Shown here: positions 1-8,272 of the stretch, one piece after another | Position numbering within the stretch: the stretch's first letter is position 1 | How the letters are laid out: every line of letters begins with the position of its first letter | Assembly (NCBI GenBank): GCA_045106475.1 | Contig: JBGCEO010000040.1 | Location: forward strand, 1-64,000 | Direction of reading: 5' to 3' | Length of the DNA: 64,000 bases | From: Granulosicoccus sp045106475 | GTDB lineage: Bacteria; Pseudomonadota; Gammaproteobacteria; Granulosicoccales; Granulosicoccaceae | Notes under the pieces: model-generated | What the model saw: only the letters and a program-made list of their open reading frames with translations | What the model was told of the DNA's origin: nothing | The model's database searches: none | Translations under genes and position numbers: made by a program

Positions 1-187
1 ATGGCGAATCTTACCTGGGTGTACGTCGTTTTACTGTGCCGTAAAACTCACAGCATGCAATAGAGATCGGGATAGCCTTTCTAAAGCAGATGCACTCTGC
101 CGAGTGATAAGGCTTACCCTCTTTTCCGTTCGTCGTGATAATAGGCCGTAGCCGCTCTTCAATAAGCAGATAGTCTAAAGGTGAGCC

Positions 188-2002
188 TTATTGAAACACT
201 GCCTCTTGTGCAATCGGAAGAACTAGACTGGTGTTGGCCAGGTTCACTGTGATTTTAGGCAATTTCCCATGTGGAACCTTTTTGAAGTGATCATGATCTG
301 CTCCAGCAATCGACAGGCGTAAACGGCTTCCCTGACTCAGAGTCCAGGCAGTTGGTAACAAGGGAATGCGAAAATTCTGCACCACGTTGATTGGTAACGG
401 TTGAGTACTGTCTCTATGAAAACTGCGAAATGGCCAGTTGATACGGATGTTTTCTGGCGGCGAAGTTTCTTCGCGGAAGAGAGCTCGCAAAACACCTTCG
501 GTGATGTAGCGTTCAGAGCCATCCTCTTCGATCTCGGTCAGATAAACAAAGATCCCGGCATCCGGTGCATCAAAGCTGGCGCACAGATTGAGCAAGGCAT
601 GTCCGGCCATCGCTACATCAGCTGCAGCTGCTTTCGTATCCCAGAAAAGCATTCGTTCTGTTCGGCCTTGCCAGTCATAATAATAGTTTCGCGAATCCAT
701 TCCCGCGATACGTTCATACCGGGTTTCAAACCCAGTGCCCATGTCTGGGATGCACTGATAACTCTCGCTGCCGGTACCAGAACGTAGAGACAAGGCTTTA
801 GACGATACCGGGTAAAGCCTTGTTGTATTGGCCACAGGTGGCCAATTGTCCGCCTGCGCCCATGTTTCTTCGTGCAAGCGATAGTAGGACACAGGCGCTT
901 CATTCTGAAGTCCCGTGTCATACCCCATTAAATAGGTATCAAAGAAACGAAGTACACAGCCTAACAGTGGGAACTCGGGTTCCTCGCTTCGACGCCAGGG
1001 GGACACGTCAATACGAGCGCCGTGATCCCATGGCCCTAAAACCAGGTGATGCGGGTTCTTGTCTAAAGTAAGAAAGCGCGCAATTGCGCCATTGGCATAT
1101 CCAGCCCCATCCATCCAACCTGATACTGACAAGATCGCTACATCCTCGTTAACACCATCAGCATAAGCATAGGGGCTTATGCTAGCGCTGCTGTACTCTG
1201 GATCATACGGCAGCGCATTTTCTCGAAAACTAAGATCGGCCATAAAGTCCGTCTGCCGGAAGTTGTTCATATGCTCGGCCACCGCGGCGACAACCAGCGC
1301 CCCTTGGCTGTCTTCGTCTACCGGTTGTGGGCCTTCATAGTCAGGGTTGGCAAAATACTTATAATCTTTTAAATAAGCGCGTTTGTCCTGATCCAGCCCT
1401 TTCATCAGAGTGTCATAAGTTTGAGTCAAGGACATACATTGCATACCGCCCGGAAAGTAATTGTCGGTGTAAGTGTCCCAAACAGAAAATAGCGGGGCGA
1501 TCGCTTTAACGGCAGGGTGCCCGGTTGATGCAAGAAAATCTGATGCTGCCCCAAGGTAGGAAATTCCGGTAGCTCCCAACACACCGTTTGACCATTCTTG
1601 CTCGATCACCCAATCAGCAATCTCAGCACTGTCAAGCCTTTCGGCTGGCGATCGAAAACCATCACGTGTGCCGAAACTGGCACCTGTGCCGCGCACATCA
1701 ATGACTACAACCGCATAGCCGCGAGGCACAAAATAGTCACTAAACTTCCCGGTGTTCGGGCTGGCATCGGAGCTAGAGCCAGGGGTGAGTTTGAATCTAC
1801 GGAAATAGGGAGTGAACAGTAGCAAGGTCGGGAAACTTACTGCGTCATCAGCACCTTGAGGAACGTATACATCCACCGCAAGCCGACAGCCGTCACGCAT
1901 CCTGACATAGTTTGAAAGTGGTGTAGCAGGTAGCGAGTACGACAGCTTACGGTTTGCCTCATACGCTTGAACCCTGCGTTGAAGATTGGGAATGCCAGGC
2001 AT
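188..2002 (-). CDS. CocE/NonD family alpha/beta hydrolase (peptidase S15 type)
   Basis: Predicted serine hydrolase of the X-Pro dipeptidyl-peptidase / cocaine esterase family, acting on esters or amides; the natural substrate cannot be read from sequence. The nucleophile elbow GISYLG is at residues 146-151 (Ser148), preceded by DVRGTGAS near 102-109, typical of the family. A GPWDHGA segment near residue 335 supplies the likely catalytic His. The C-terminal 200 residues fit the jelly-roll lid domain. At 604 residues it has normal family length. No signal peptide is visible, so it is probably cytoplasmic. It stands alone, divergent from the GFA gene. The start ATG at 2002 follows a purine-poor leader, so the exact start is uncertain. 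Confidence 0.85.
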   Translation of the reverse strand: MPGIPNLQRRVQAYEANRKLSYSLPATPLSNYVRMRDGCRLAVDVYVPQGADDAVSFPTLLLFTPYFRRFKLTPGSSSDASPNTGKFSDYFVPRGYAVVVIDVRGTGASFGTRDGFRSPAERLDSAEIADWVIEQEWSNGVLGATGISYLGAASDFLASTGHPAVKAIAPLFSVWDTYTDNYFPGGMQCMSLTQTYDTLMKGLDQDKRAYLKDYKYFANPDYEGPQPVDEDSQGALVVAAVAEHMNNFRQTDFMADLSFRENALPYDPEYSSASISPYAYADGVNEDVAILSVSGWMDGAGYANGAIARFLTLDKNPHHLVLGPWDHGARIDVSPWRRSEEPEFPLLGCVLRFFDTYLMGYDTGLQNEAPVSYYRLHEETWAQADNWPPVANTTRLYPVSSKALSLRSGTGSESYQCIPDMGTGFETRYERIAGMDSRNYYYDWQGRTERMLFWDTKAAAADVAMAGHALLNLCASFDAPDAGIFVYLTEIEEDGSERYITEGVLRALFREETSPPENIRINWPFRSFHRDSTQPLPINVVQNFRIPLLPTAWTLSQGSRLRLSIAGADHDHFKKVPHGKLPKITVNLANTSLVLPIAQEAVFQ

Positions 2003-2258
2003 ATCTGGTTTTCTGCCGAGTTAACTTCTCTTAAGTAATGCCTAAATATTTAGCGAGGTCAATTAAAAATTAATCAAACTTGCTCAAGTAACGGCAACCA
2101 ATTGGATGTGACTGTATTGCCTTCGTGGTCCGGCTCTATCGCGTAATCTGCTAGATGATCATGAGTGAGGCGTTCGAAATCAGTGCGTCAGATGGTATGT
2201 TCAATCACTTTCAAGTGATGCCGGAGATTTACCGGTTGGATAAAATTTGAGGGAGCCC

Positions 2259-2648
2259 ATGAAAGGATCATGTTTTTGTAACAAGGTCAGATTTAAAATT
2301 GATGTTGTGAAGATCGAGGCATATCACTGTCACTGCTCAATTTGCCGCAAGGTCACCGGATCAAAGTTTAATACTGCTTTTACCGTTTCAGCCAATAATT
2401 TTCGTTGGACTGGCAGCAACGACAGCATCAAAATCTTTCAAAAGACCGGTAAAGGCTTTCGACATCATTTCTGTGGCGATTGCGGGTGCACTGTACCTAA
2501 TCGCTATAAGGATGCGATGTTCTGGGTGCCGGTTGGGTTGCTGGATGACGAGGAAGGTGTTGAAGTCTGCAAGCACATATTTGTGGGATCTAAGGCCAAG
2601 TGGGACAAGGTTACAGACGAACTTGAACAGTTTGAGGGCTATCCCTGA
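2259..2648 (+). CDS. GFA (CENP-V/glutathione-dependent formaldehyde-activating type) domain protein
   Basis: Small zinc-binding protein of the GFA superfamily, 129 residues. It shows the Cys pairs expected for the two zinc sites: GSCFC at the N-terminus, HCHCSIC near residue 30 and HHFCGDCGC near 75. Real formaldehyde-activating activity is doubtful for most family members, so the biochemical role is open. I start it at ATG 2259, because GAGGGAG sits just upstream as a ribosome binding site; an in-frame TTG at 2247 would swallow this site. It is a single gene between the divergent hydrolase and a tRNA on the opposite strand. Confidence 0.85.
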   Translation: MKGSCFCNKVRFKIDVVKIEAYHCHCSICRKVTGSKFNTAFTVSANNFRWTGSNDSIKIFQKTGKGFRHHFCGDCGCTVPNRYKDAMFWVPVGLLDDEEGVEVCKHIFVGSKAKWDKVTDELEQFEGYP

Positions 2649-2893
2649 TCCTGAAGCCGACTGTCTACACATAGACGTGAGCGATTCAGTGGCAGCCATA
2701 GCTTGCGTGTGTTTTTTGAATACCCGGAAAAACTGCCGGCAGTGATGCCCGATGGACAATGCCCGCTAGTGTTTGTGTTCACGAGTGCGGTGAACTTAGA
2801 AGGGGTTCACGGGAGCTGAAAATCAAAATAGGGCAAAATTTGCAATCAACAAAGAAAGCCAGCTAATTGTTTTTAGTAAGCATTTGATTTACA

Positions 2894-2969
2894 TGGTGCC
2901 GGCACCAAGAGTCGAACTCGGGACCTACTGATTACAAATCAGTTGCTCTACCAACTGAGCTATACCGGC
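2894..2969 (-). tRNA. tRNA-Thr (anticodon TGT)
   Basis: A complete cloverleaf can be drawn on the minus strand: acceptor GCCGGTA pairing with TGCCGGC, D arm GCTC..GAGC, anticodon stem CTGAT/ATCAG around TTTGTAA (anticodon TGT, reading ACA), T arm CCGAG-TTCGACT-CTTGG, discriminator A and an encoded CCA end at 2894-2896. It resembles E. coli thrU. It lies downstream of birA-coaX on the same strand, the position where many Gammaproteobacteria have a Thr-Tyr-Gly-Thr tRNA cluster and tufB; here only this tRNA is seen. Confidence 0.97.
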
Positions 2970-3162
2970 ATTACCTAAATCTACCTACCAGGCCGAAGCC
3001 TATCGTGTCCTTTGTACACAATTTGGACACTCACATAGGGACCAAATCCGCCCCTAAAGTTGCCGCATCGCAGCAAGCCGCTAAGTGTATGCATTTCAAT
3101 CACGTTTGGCAACGCACAAACCCAGCCAATTTGCGATTTTCCGTCAACTAACTTCTGAACGC

Positions 3163-3957
3163 CTAACTCACTTGCTCCTGATCGCAGGTGGAGGCACGTG
3201 CCAGGGCCTCTTTACTCATATCACCGCCAATCACTGAGACGCCTTTAAGCACCAGCAGCGGATCTCGAATGACCGGGGCTCTCATCAACGACTCCAGAAT
3301 GGCTGACTCACCGCCGGTAACTATAGTCGTCAAATTGCTGACACGCTTGGAGGCTTCATAGACAAGCCTGTCGATGGCTCCAACAGAGGCATAGCCAGTT
3401 CCGCCCGCAATTCCACCAGCCGTGTTATCCGAAAATGGGCTCATCTCACCATCAGCAGCAAAAAGTGCGGTGGTGTACTTTCCCAGTGAGCGGCGCATGG
3501 TGTAGATGCCGGGTAAAATAGCGCCACCCCAGTGTCGGCCATTGGCATCCACCAGATCAACCGTGGTTGCCGTTCCAGAGTCAACCACGCACAGAGCACC
3601 GCGGTGTTCTGAACGTGCACCTATAATGGCTGCCCACCGATCTACGCCAAAGGTCTCCGGTTCGCGATAACCATTCCTGAGCCCTCGAAACTCAGCTCGG
3701 GAAGTAATTGCCACAGGCTTTACATCAAGCCGTTTGCAACACCATGCAGACATATTAGGCAGCAGCCGTTCACCTGCCACATTAGAGACATTAACGCTGC
3801 TTGGTCTGCGATTACCCAAGGGCTTTAGCCAAAGCTCATCCAGCACCTCGTGAAGAAAGACGTCTTTCCAGGCAAACGTTTCCAGCGGATGCAGGCCGTT
3901 CTCATCTTCTATCGCCGATTTACAGCGAGAGTTGCCGATATCTACCAGAATTCTCAT
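3163..3957 (-). CDS. coaX: Type III pantothenate kinase
   Basis: Catalyses ATP-dependent phosphorylation of pantothenate, the first step of coenzyme A synthesis, in the cytoplasm. ASKHA-fold motifs are visible: DIGNS at residues 6-10 (phosphate 1), GVDRWA at 104-109 and VDSGTAT around 125-131 (phosphate 2 region). At 264 residues it has normal type III length. Its ATG overlaps the birA stop by 4 bases (ATGA), so the genes are translationally coupled in an M61 peptidase-birA-coaX operon. The birA-coaX order is common in Gammaproteobacteria. Confidence 0.95.
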   Translation of the reverse strand: MRILVDIGNSRCKSAIEDENGLHPLETFAWKDVFLHEVLDELWLKPLGNRRPSSVNVSNVAGERLLPNMSAWCCKRLDVKPVAITSRAEFRGLRNGYREPETFGVDRWAAIIGARSEHRGALCVVDSGTATTVDLVDANGRHWGGAILPGIYTMRRSLGKYTTALFAADGEMSPFSDNTAGGIAGGTGYASVGAIDRLVYEASKRVSNLTTIVTGGESAILESLMRAPVIRDPLLVLKGVSVIGGDMSKEALARASTCDQEQVS

Positions 3958-4796
3958 ACGGTGGGTCTTATTGATACGTTACCGCTATATAGCAGGTGGG
4001 TTTCTCCGGCACGCTCAACCAGCAAAGCGCCCTGTTCATTGACACCACAGGCGAGCGCATGTTCCGTCGTCTTATCCTGATGAATGGTGACTTGCTTGCC
4101 ATACAACCAATCTCTTGCCTTCCAGGCTTCTGCAAACGGCGCCCAACCCCGTTCAAAAAATTCTTGATGGGAAGTAAGGACCGATGCCGCCAGCTTACCA
4201 ATCAATATGTCTCTTTGCTGTGGGCCATTTGGCACTGAAACAGACTCTAGTGAGGTAGCACCAATCCCCAAATCTACAACTTCATCATCATGGCGTAAAT
4301 TGATGCCGATGCCGGTCACGATCTGCGTATTAGCTGCAGCGCTACGGCCATGATGTTTAGCTTGGTCGGTTCCGGACACGCTGGTTACTTCCGTTAACAA
4401 GCCACCCAGCTTCAAGTCGTTGAGTAACACATCATTCGGCCATTTAAGGGCTGCCTGCACATCCAGCTCGGCTGCCAGGCATGACGCCACACCTAAACCG
4501 GTGACCAAGCTCAAACCCAGCAGTTCTTTCGGTGGTTTTTGTGTCGTGCTCAGTATAGAAAACGTGATGTTACCAGGCTTGGTTTGCCAACTCCGACCCC
4601 TGCGGCCAACGCCTGCACTCTGCCAATCAGTCGAACACAAGTGTGGGACATTAAGCGGCTCGTCTGCCTTGGATGCCAAATCACGCAGCCAAACACTGGT
4701 TGAGGGAAGCGTGTCAAAAGTATGCACCACAACAGATGACAGGCCTGCCTTTTCCAGCTCAGCGTGAATAAGCGCTTTGTCAGGTTCCACGCTCAC
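3954..4796 (-). CDS. birA: Biotin-[acetyl-CoA-carboxylase] ligase, without DNA-binding domain
   Basis: Attaches biotin to the carboxyl carrier protein AccB through biotinyl-AMP. Seen: the biotinyl-AMP loop GRRGRSW at 64-70, KWPND at 118-122 and the conserved Lys129 in DLKLGG, followed by a C-terminal SH3-like domain. The protein has 280 residues and lacks the roughly 65-residue N-terminal winged helix of E. coli BirA, so it should be a monofunctional (group I) ligase and not a repressor of biotin genes. It overlaps both neighbours by 4 bases: the M61 peptidase gene upstream and coaX downstream. Confidence 0.94.
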   Translation of the reverse strand: MSVEPDKALIHAELEKAGLSSVVVHTFDTLPSTSVWLRDLASKADEPLNVPHLCSTDWQSAGVGRRGRSWQTKPGNITFSILSTTQKPPKELLGLSLVTGLGVASCLAAELDVQAALKWPNDVLLNDLKLGGLLTEVTSVSGTDQAKHHGRSAAANTQIVTGIGINLRHDDEVVDLGIGATSLESVSVPNGPQQRDILIGKLAASVLTSHQEFFERGWAPFAEAWKARDWLYGKQVTIHQDKTTEHALACGVNEQGALLVERAGETHLLYSGNVSIRPTV

Positions 4797-6658
4797 AATG
4801 GAATCCCGGACTCAGTTGCATCCGAAGACAGTTCTGCCAGGCTTGACTCATTCAACCAAAGCGAGCTGGCAGTAGAGTCAACAAACGACAAAACAGCAGT
4901 ATCAATGGGTGGAGACTCGATAGACAGCCGTGATTCATGGAGCTGCCCCAATCTGAAGTAATGTATCGGCACATCGCCCAACCCCGCATAACGCAGCAAA
5001 TGATTGTCGACATCCTGCTTGCTCACTGACAAACTATTGATGGCAATCAACAAGTCTCCTGCAGCTAGTCCTGCCTTCTCTGCGGGTCCGCCACGCAGTG
5101 TCTGTGAAAGCACGACACCGCCAGGTGCGTCTTTAATGTTGGCCCCTAACCAGGGCTGTGGTTTAACAGTGTCTTTAGACGGTGATTGATCAGATTCCTT
5201 ATCGCTCACCACATGCCCGCCCATATCAGCGCTGGATACACGAGCTTGCCACTGCAGATTCATACCTAAGTGCTGCAACGATTGAGCAACTGGCAGATCT
5301 TTCGTTGAATACAAGACATCGTTGAAAAACTCGGATAAGTCATAGCCGGCAATCTCTGTTGCTATCTGCTGTGGCTCATCTTCCGCTACACCCTTTGCGC
5401 TATCCAACCAACGTTGCCAAAGCGTTTTCATCAGAGTATCCAGAGAGGCGGCGTTTGAGCTTGCTCTGCGAAGCAATGCGTCCAGACACAGGGCGATAAG
5501 AGCACCCTTTGCGTAATAGCTGACAATGGCATTGGGCGCATTCTCATCTTGTTTGTAAAACTTGTGCCAGGCATCAAAACTTGAGTCTGTTACGCTCTGC
5601 GTCAGACGCCCTGCCCCACGCTCAACGCGCGTTAGTGTTTTAGACAATAAGCCCGCATATCGCTCCTTATCGATTAGCCCCGTTCTAACCAACACCAAAT
5701 CATCATAGTATGAAGTCATGCCTTCGAAAAACCACAGTAGTTCAGTGTACGATTCAGCAGCAAGCTCATAGGGTACAAAGCGTGCGGGTTTGATGCGTTT
5801 GACATTCCAGGTATGAAAATACTCATGGCTGCACAAGCCCAGAAAATCCAGATACTGGTCACTGACCTTGTCGTCTCCTACAACGGGCAGGTTTTCGCGA
5901 GTGATCATCAGTGCAGTTGATGCCCGGTGCTCAAGCCCTCCGTACCCCTGATCAACAACCATCACCATAAAAACATAGCGATCCATGGGAGCAGGCTCAC
6001 CAAAGAAGCGTATCTGGTATTCGCAGATTGTTGTTAGATCCCGAACAACGCGCTCTTCATCGAAGTGACAGGCACCCGTTAGAACAATCTCATGCCTTAC
6101 GCCACAGGCTTCAAAATCCAACTGCTTGAAAGTACCTTGCTCAATAGGATGATCGATGAGTTCATCGTAGTCAGCGGCTACGTAGTGACCAAATCCAGTT
6201 GAATCAACTGCAGCAGCTGGTAGTGTGGTGGCAAGCTTAAAAGCTCCCGGGCTATCGTGTTCGGGTCGCTCAAAAACGACCGATACAGGCTCATCTTCCT
6301 GACCATCAACGCTTAAAAATATACTGGTGCCATTCAGGAACGCATGGGTGCGATCCACGTGCGCAGCTCTGACGGATAAGTCCCAGGCGTAAACCTGATA
6401 AGTGACGGTTAAATCTGTCAGCTGAGCGGGTGCACGCCAAGTGGATTTATCCAGTTTCTCCAGCACAACTTCGGCGCTACCACTCAGCGCACTGATCGTG
6501 ACTATATTCCTGGAAAAGTCGCGAATCATGTAACTGCCCGGAATCCAATTGGGTAGTCGCAAGATTTGGCCGCTCTGGTCCGGCTTGCTAATGTGTAAAC
6601 ACATGTCAACCAGATGAGCATCCGCTTGCGAAATACTCACCGTGTAGTCAATCGTCAT
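4793..6658 (-). CDS. M61 family metallopeptidase with PDZ domain (glycyl aminopeptidase-like)
   Basis: Zinc peptidase of family M61, related to Sphingomonas glycyl aminopeptidase. The N-terminal beta-rich domain (about 1-180) is followed by the catalytic domain with HEYFH at 278-282 and a downstream Glu312 in WFFEGMTSYYDD as third zinc ligand. A PDZ domain lies near residues 500-585 (LGANIKD, GPAEKAGLAAGD). Length 621 is normal. No signal peptide is evident, consistent with cytoplasmic family members. It is the first gene of the operon with birA and coaX, joined by a 4-base overlap; the functional link to biotin and CoA metabolism is unknown. Confidence 0.92.
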   Translation of the reverse strand: MTIDYTVSISQADAHLVDMCLHISKPDQSGQILRLPNWIPGSYMIRDFSRNIVTISALSGSAEVVLEKLDKSTWRAPAQLTDLTVTYQVYAWDLSVRAAHVDRTHAFLNGTSIFLSVDGQEDEPVSVVFERPEHDSPGAFKLATTLPAAAVDSTGFGHYVAADYDELIDHPIEQGTFKQLDFEACGVRHEIVLTGACHFDEERVVRDLTTICEYQIRFFGEPAPMDRYVFMVMVVDQGYGGLEHRASTALMITRENLPVVGDDKVSDQYLDFLGLCSHEYFHTWNVKRIKPARFVPYELAAESYTELLWFFEGMTSYYDDLVLVRTGLIDKERYAGLLSKTLTRVERGAGRLTQSVTDSSFDAWHKFYKQDENAPNAIVSYYAKGALIALCLDALLRRASSNAASLDTLMKTLWQRWLDSAKGVAEDEPQQIATEIAGYDLSEFFNDVLYSTKDLPVAQSLQHLGMNLQWQARVSSADMGGHVVSDKESDQSPSKDTVKPQPWLGANIKDAPGGVVLSQTLRGGPAEKAGLAAGDLLIAINSLSVSKQDVDNHLLRYAGLGDVPIHYFRLGQLHESRLSIESPPIDTAVLSFVDSTASSLWLNESSLAELSSDATESGIPL

Positions 6659-6711
6659 TAGGAGATGTCCTGTTCTGTTATCAGGTCGTTATACTCAATT
6701 CCCAAGCATTC

Positions 6712-7299
6712 ATGAAAAAAGCTATGAACACCCTGCTGGACTTACTGCAAAACCGTCATTCGTTTCCCGCTAGCCAGCTGCAAGAACCAGCACCCGATGA
6801 CGATCAGCTTAACGATATTTTACGCTGCGCGATCACAGCACCCGACCATGGTCAACTCAGGCCCTGGCGTTTCATAACTATACGTGGTCAGGCAAGAGAG
6901 GCTCTCGGCGAGATTTTCGTAAACGCGGCACAAACGCGAGACCCACAACTCAGTGAAGAAAAACTAAAGAAGCTACGTGAAAAACCACTTCGCTCCCCTC
7001 TGATTGTCGTGATTGTAACAACGCTTACGCCCGAACACCCCAAAGCGCCAGAAATAGAACAGACGCTTTCCGCAGGCGCAGCAACACAGCTTATGCAGCT
7101 CGGTGCCACGGCCTTAGGGTTCGGATCCATCTGGCTAACCGGCGCCAATGCTTATGATGAGTACGTTAAAAATGCTCTAGGTGTGAGCAGCAAGGACCAG
7201 ATAGCTGGATTTTTATACCTGGGTACACCGCCCACCGATAGGCCTAAAAGACGCCGCCCCGACCTGAGCGAACATCTAAGCCAATGGACTGGAAATTGA
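6712..7299 (+). CDS. Nitroreductase family protein (YdjA-like)
   Basis: Short FMN-dependent nitroreductase-fold protein of 195 residues, resembling E. coli YdjA. The N-terminal RHSFPASQL segment, followed by APDHGQLRPWRF near residues 44-55, corresponds to the FMN-binding R(R/H)S and S/P-x-x-x-QPW regions; the C-terminal GFLYLGTPP is also typical. Probably a cytoplasmic NAD(P)H oxidoreductase on small nitro or quinone compounds; the substrate is unknown. Start may be ATG 6712 or the ATG four codons later (6724). It is divergent from the M61 operon, with 53 bases between the starts holding both promoters. Confidence 0.87.
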   Translation: MKKAMNTLLDLLQNRHSFPASQLQEPAPDDDQLNDILRCAITAPDHGQLRPWRFITIRGQAREALGEIFVNAAQTRDPQLSEEKLKKLREKPLRSPLIVVIVTTLTPEHPKAPEIEQTLSAGAATQLMQLGATALGFGSIWLTGANAYDEYVKNALGVSSKDQIAGFLYLGTPPTDRPKRRRPDLSEHLSQWTGN

Positions 7300-7420
7300 A
7301 CCCATTGCAGTCAAGGCGCTAAATCGCGCTAAAAGCGTAAAGCAATACAAACGTGATCTGATTCACACCTGATAGTCATATCAATCACACTTTCGTCTGC
7401 CATGTCGATATCTCAATGAC

Positions 7421-8110
7421 ATGGATAACAATACCAATACGCTAGTCAGCCGAACCCGGCTTGCACTCACTGTCATCGGCTGTGTAGGCATGCTTTGCCT
7501 GAGCCAACCCTCAGCCGCAGACGCGAAAAGTTACAAGCATCGTGCGGCTGATGGAACCGTCACGTTCAGCGATACGCCCATCGTGAATGGCGTGATACAT
7601 CGACGTAGCTATGGTAGCGCTAAGCGAGCCATGGCCGTGAGCAATCCCTGCAGTGGGTTATCTGCCGCCCAGTTGGATGAGCGCGGCCGCGAACTAGACT
7701 CGATTATCTCAATTGCCGCGAAAAAATTTGCACTGGATGCAGCTCTGATCAAGGCTGTGGCCAGAGCAGAATCCTGTTTTGACCCACTGGCCGTATCCAG
7801 GGTCGGTGCAAAAGGGCTGATGCAACTCATGCCCCCAACAGCCAGAGAACTTGGCGTCAGCAACATCTTTGATATACGAGAAAACGTAATGGGTGGAGCC
7901 AGGTATCTGGCAGAGATGCTGGATCGCTATTCCAATAACACTAACCTTGCGCTGGCTGCATACAACGCAGGTCCCGGCAATGTAGATCGCTATGATGGGG
8001 TCCCCCCCTTTGCTGAAACCACTCGCTACATAGAACAAGTCAAGGGCCATCGGATTCGTTATCTGCAAGCGCCGGACGCCTCTGCTCTCACAGCCCAATC
8101 TGCCTATTAA
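7421..8110 (+). CDS. Secreted lytic transglycosylase (SLT domain) with N-terminal DUF4124
   Basis: Periplasmic murein lytic enzyme that cleaves the MurNAc-GlcNAc bond. Order: signal sequence (about 1-35, ending in a Ser/Ala-rich stretch), a DUF4124-like segment (KSYKHRAADGTVTFSDTP), then an SLT domain from about residue 95. The catalytic Glu is in RAES (Glu117), followed by GAKGLMQLMP and AAYNAGPGNV, hallmark motifs of the Slt70/MltC fold. Length 229. It stands in a monocistronic position ahead of glnS. Confidence 0.92.
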   Translation: MDNNTNTLVSRTRLALTVIGCVGMLCLSQPSAADAKSYKHRAADGTVTFSDTPIVNGVIHRRSYGSAKRAMAVSNPCSGLSAAQLDERGRELDSIISIAAKKFALDAALIKAVARAESCFDPLAVSRVGAKGLMQLMPPTARELGVSNIFDIRENVMGGARYLAEMLDRYSNNTNLALAAYNAGPGNVDRYDGVPPFAETTRYIEQVKGHRIRYLQAPDASALTAQSAY

Positions 8111-8272
8111 ATGGTGCAGTTTTCAAGCTAGGCTCTCGCCATGGAGCAAGACTGAAGAAACCAAGTGCCAGCTGCGGCGAAGTCTTGGTTCTTGAGGGAA
8201 AGGATCAGAAGCACTCCACTGGGTCTATACTTGCAGCACTAATCTACCTTTGTTTGCCAACCTTAAAGACTC

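Noticed and set aside
1..187. A short gene starting at base 1 (ATG)
   Set aside because: Only 20 codons before a stop, no upstream sequence to check, and no recognisable product; the stretch up to the hydrolase stop is taken as noncoding.
2894..2969. Integrated element at the tRNA-Thr
   Set aside because: No integrase and no second copy of the tRNA 3' end was noticed near it within the window; only the break of the usual synteny remains as a hint.
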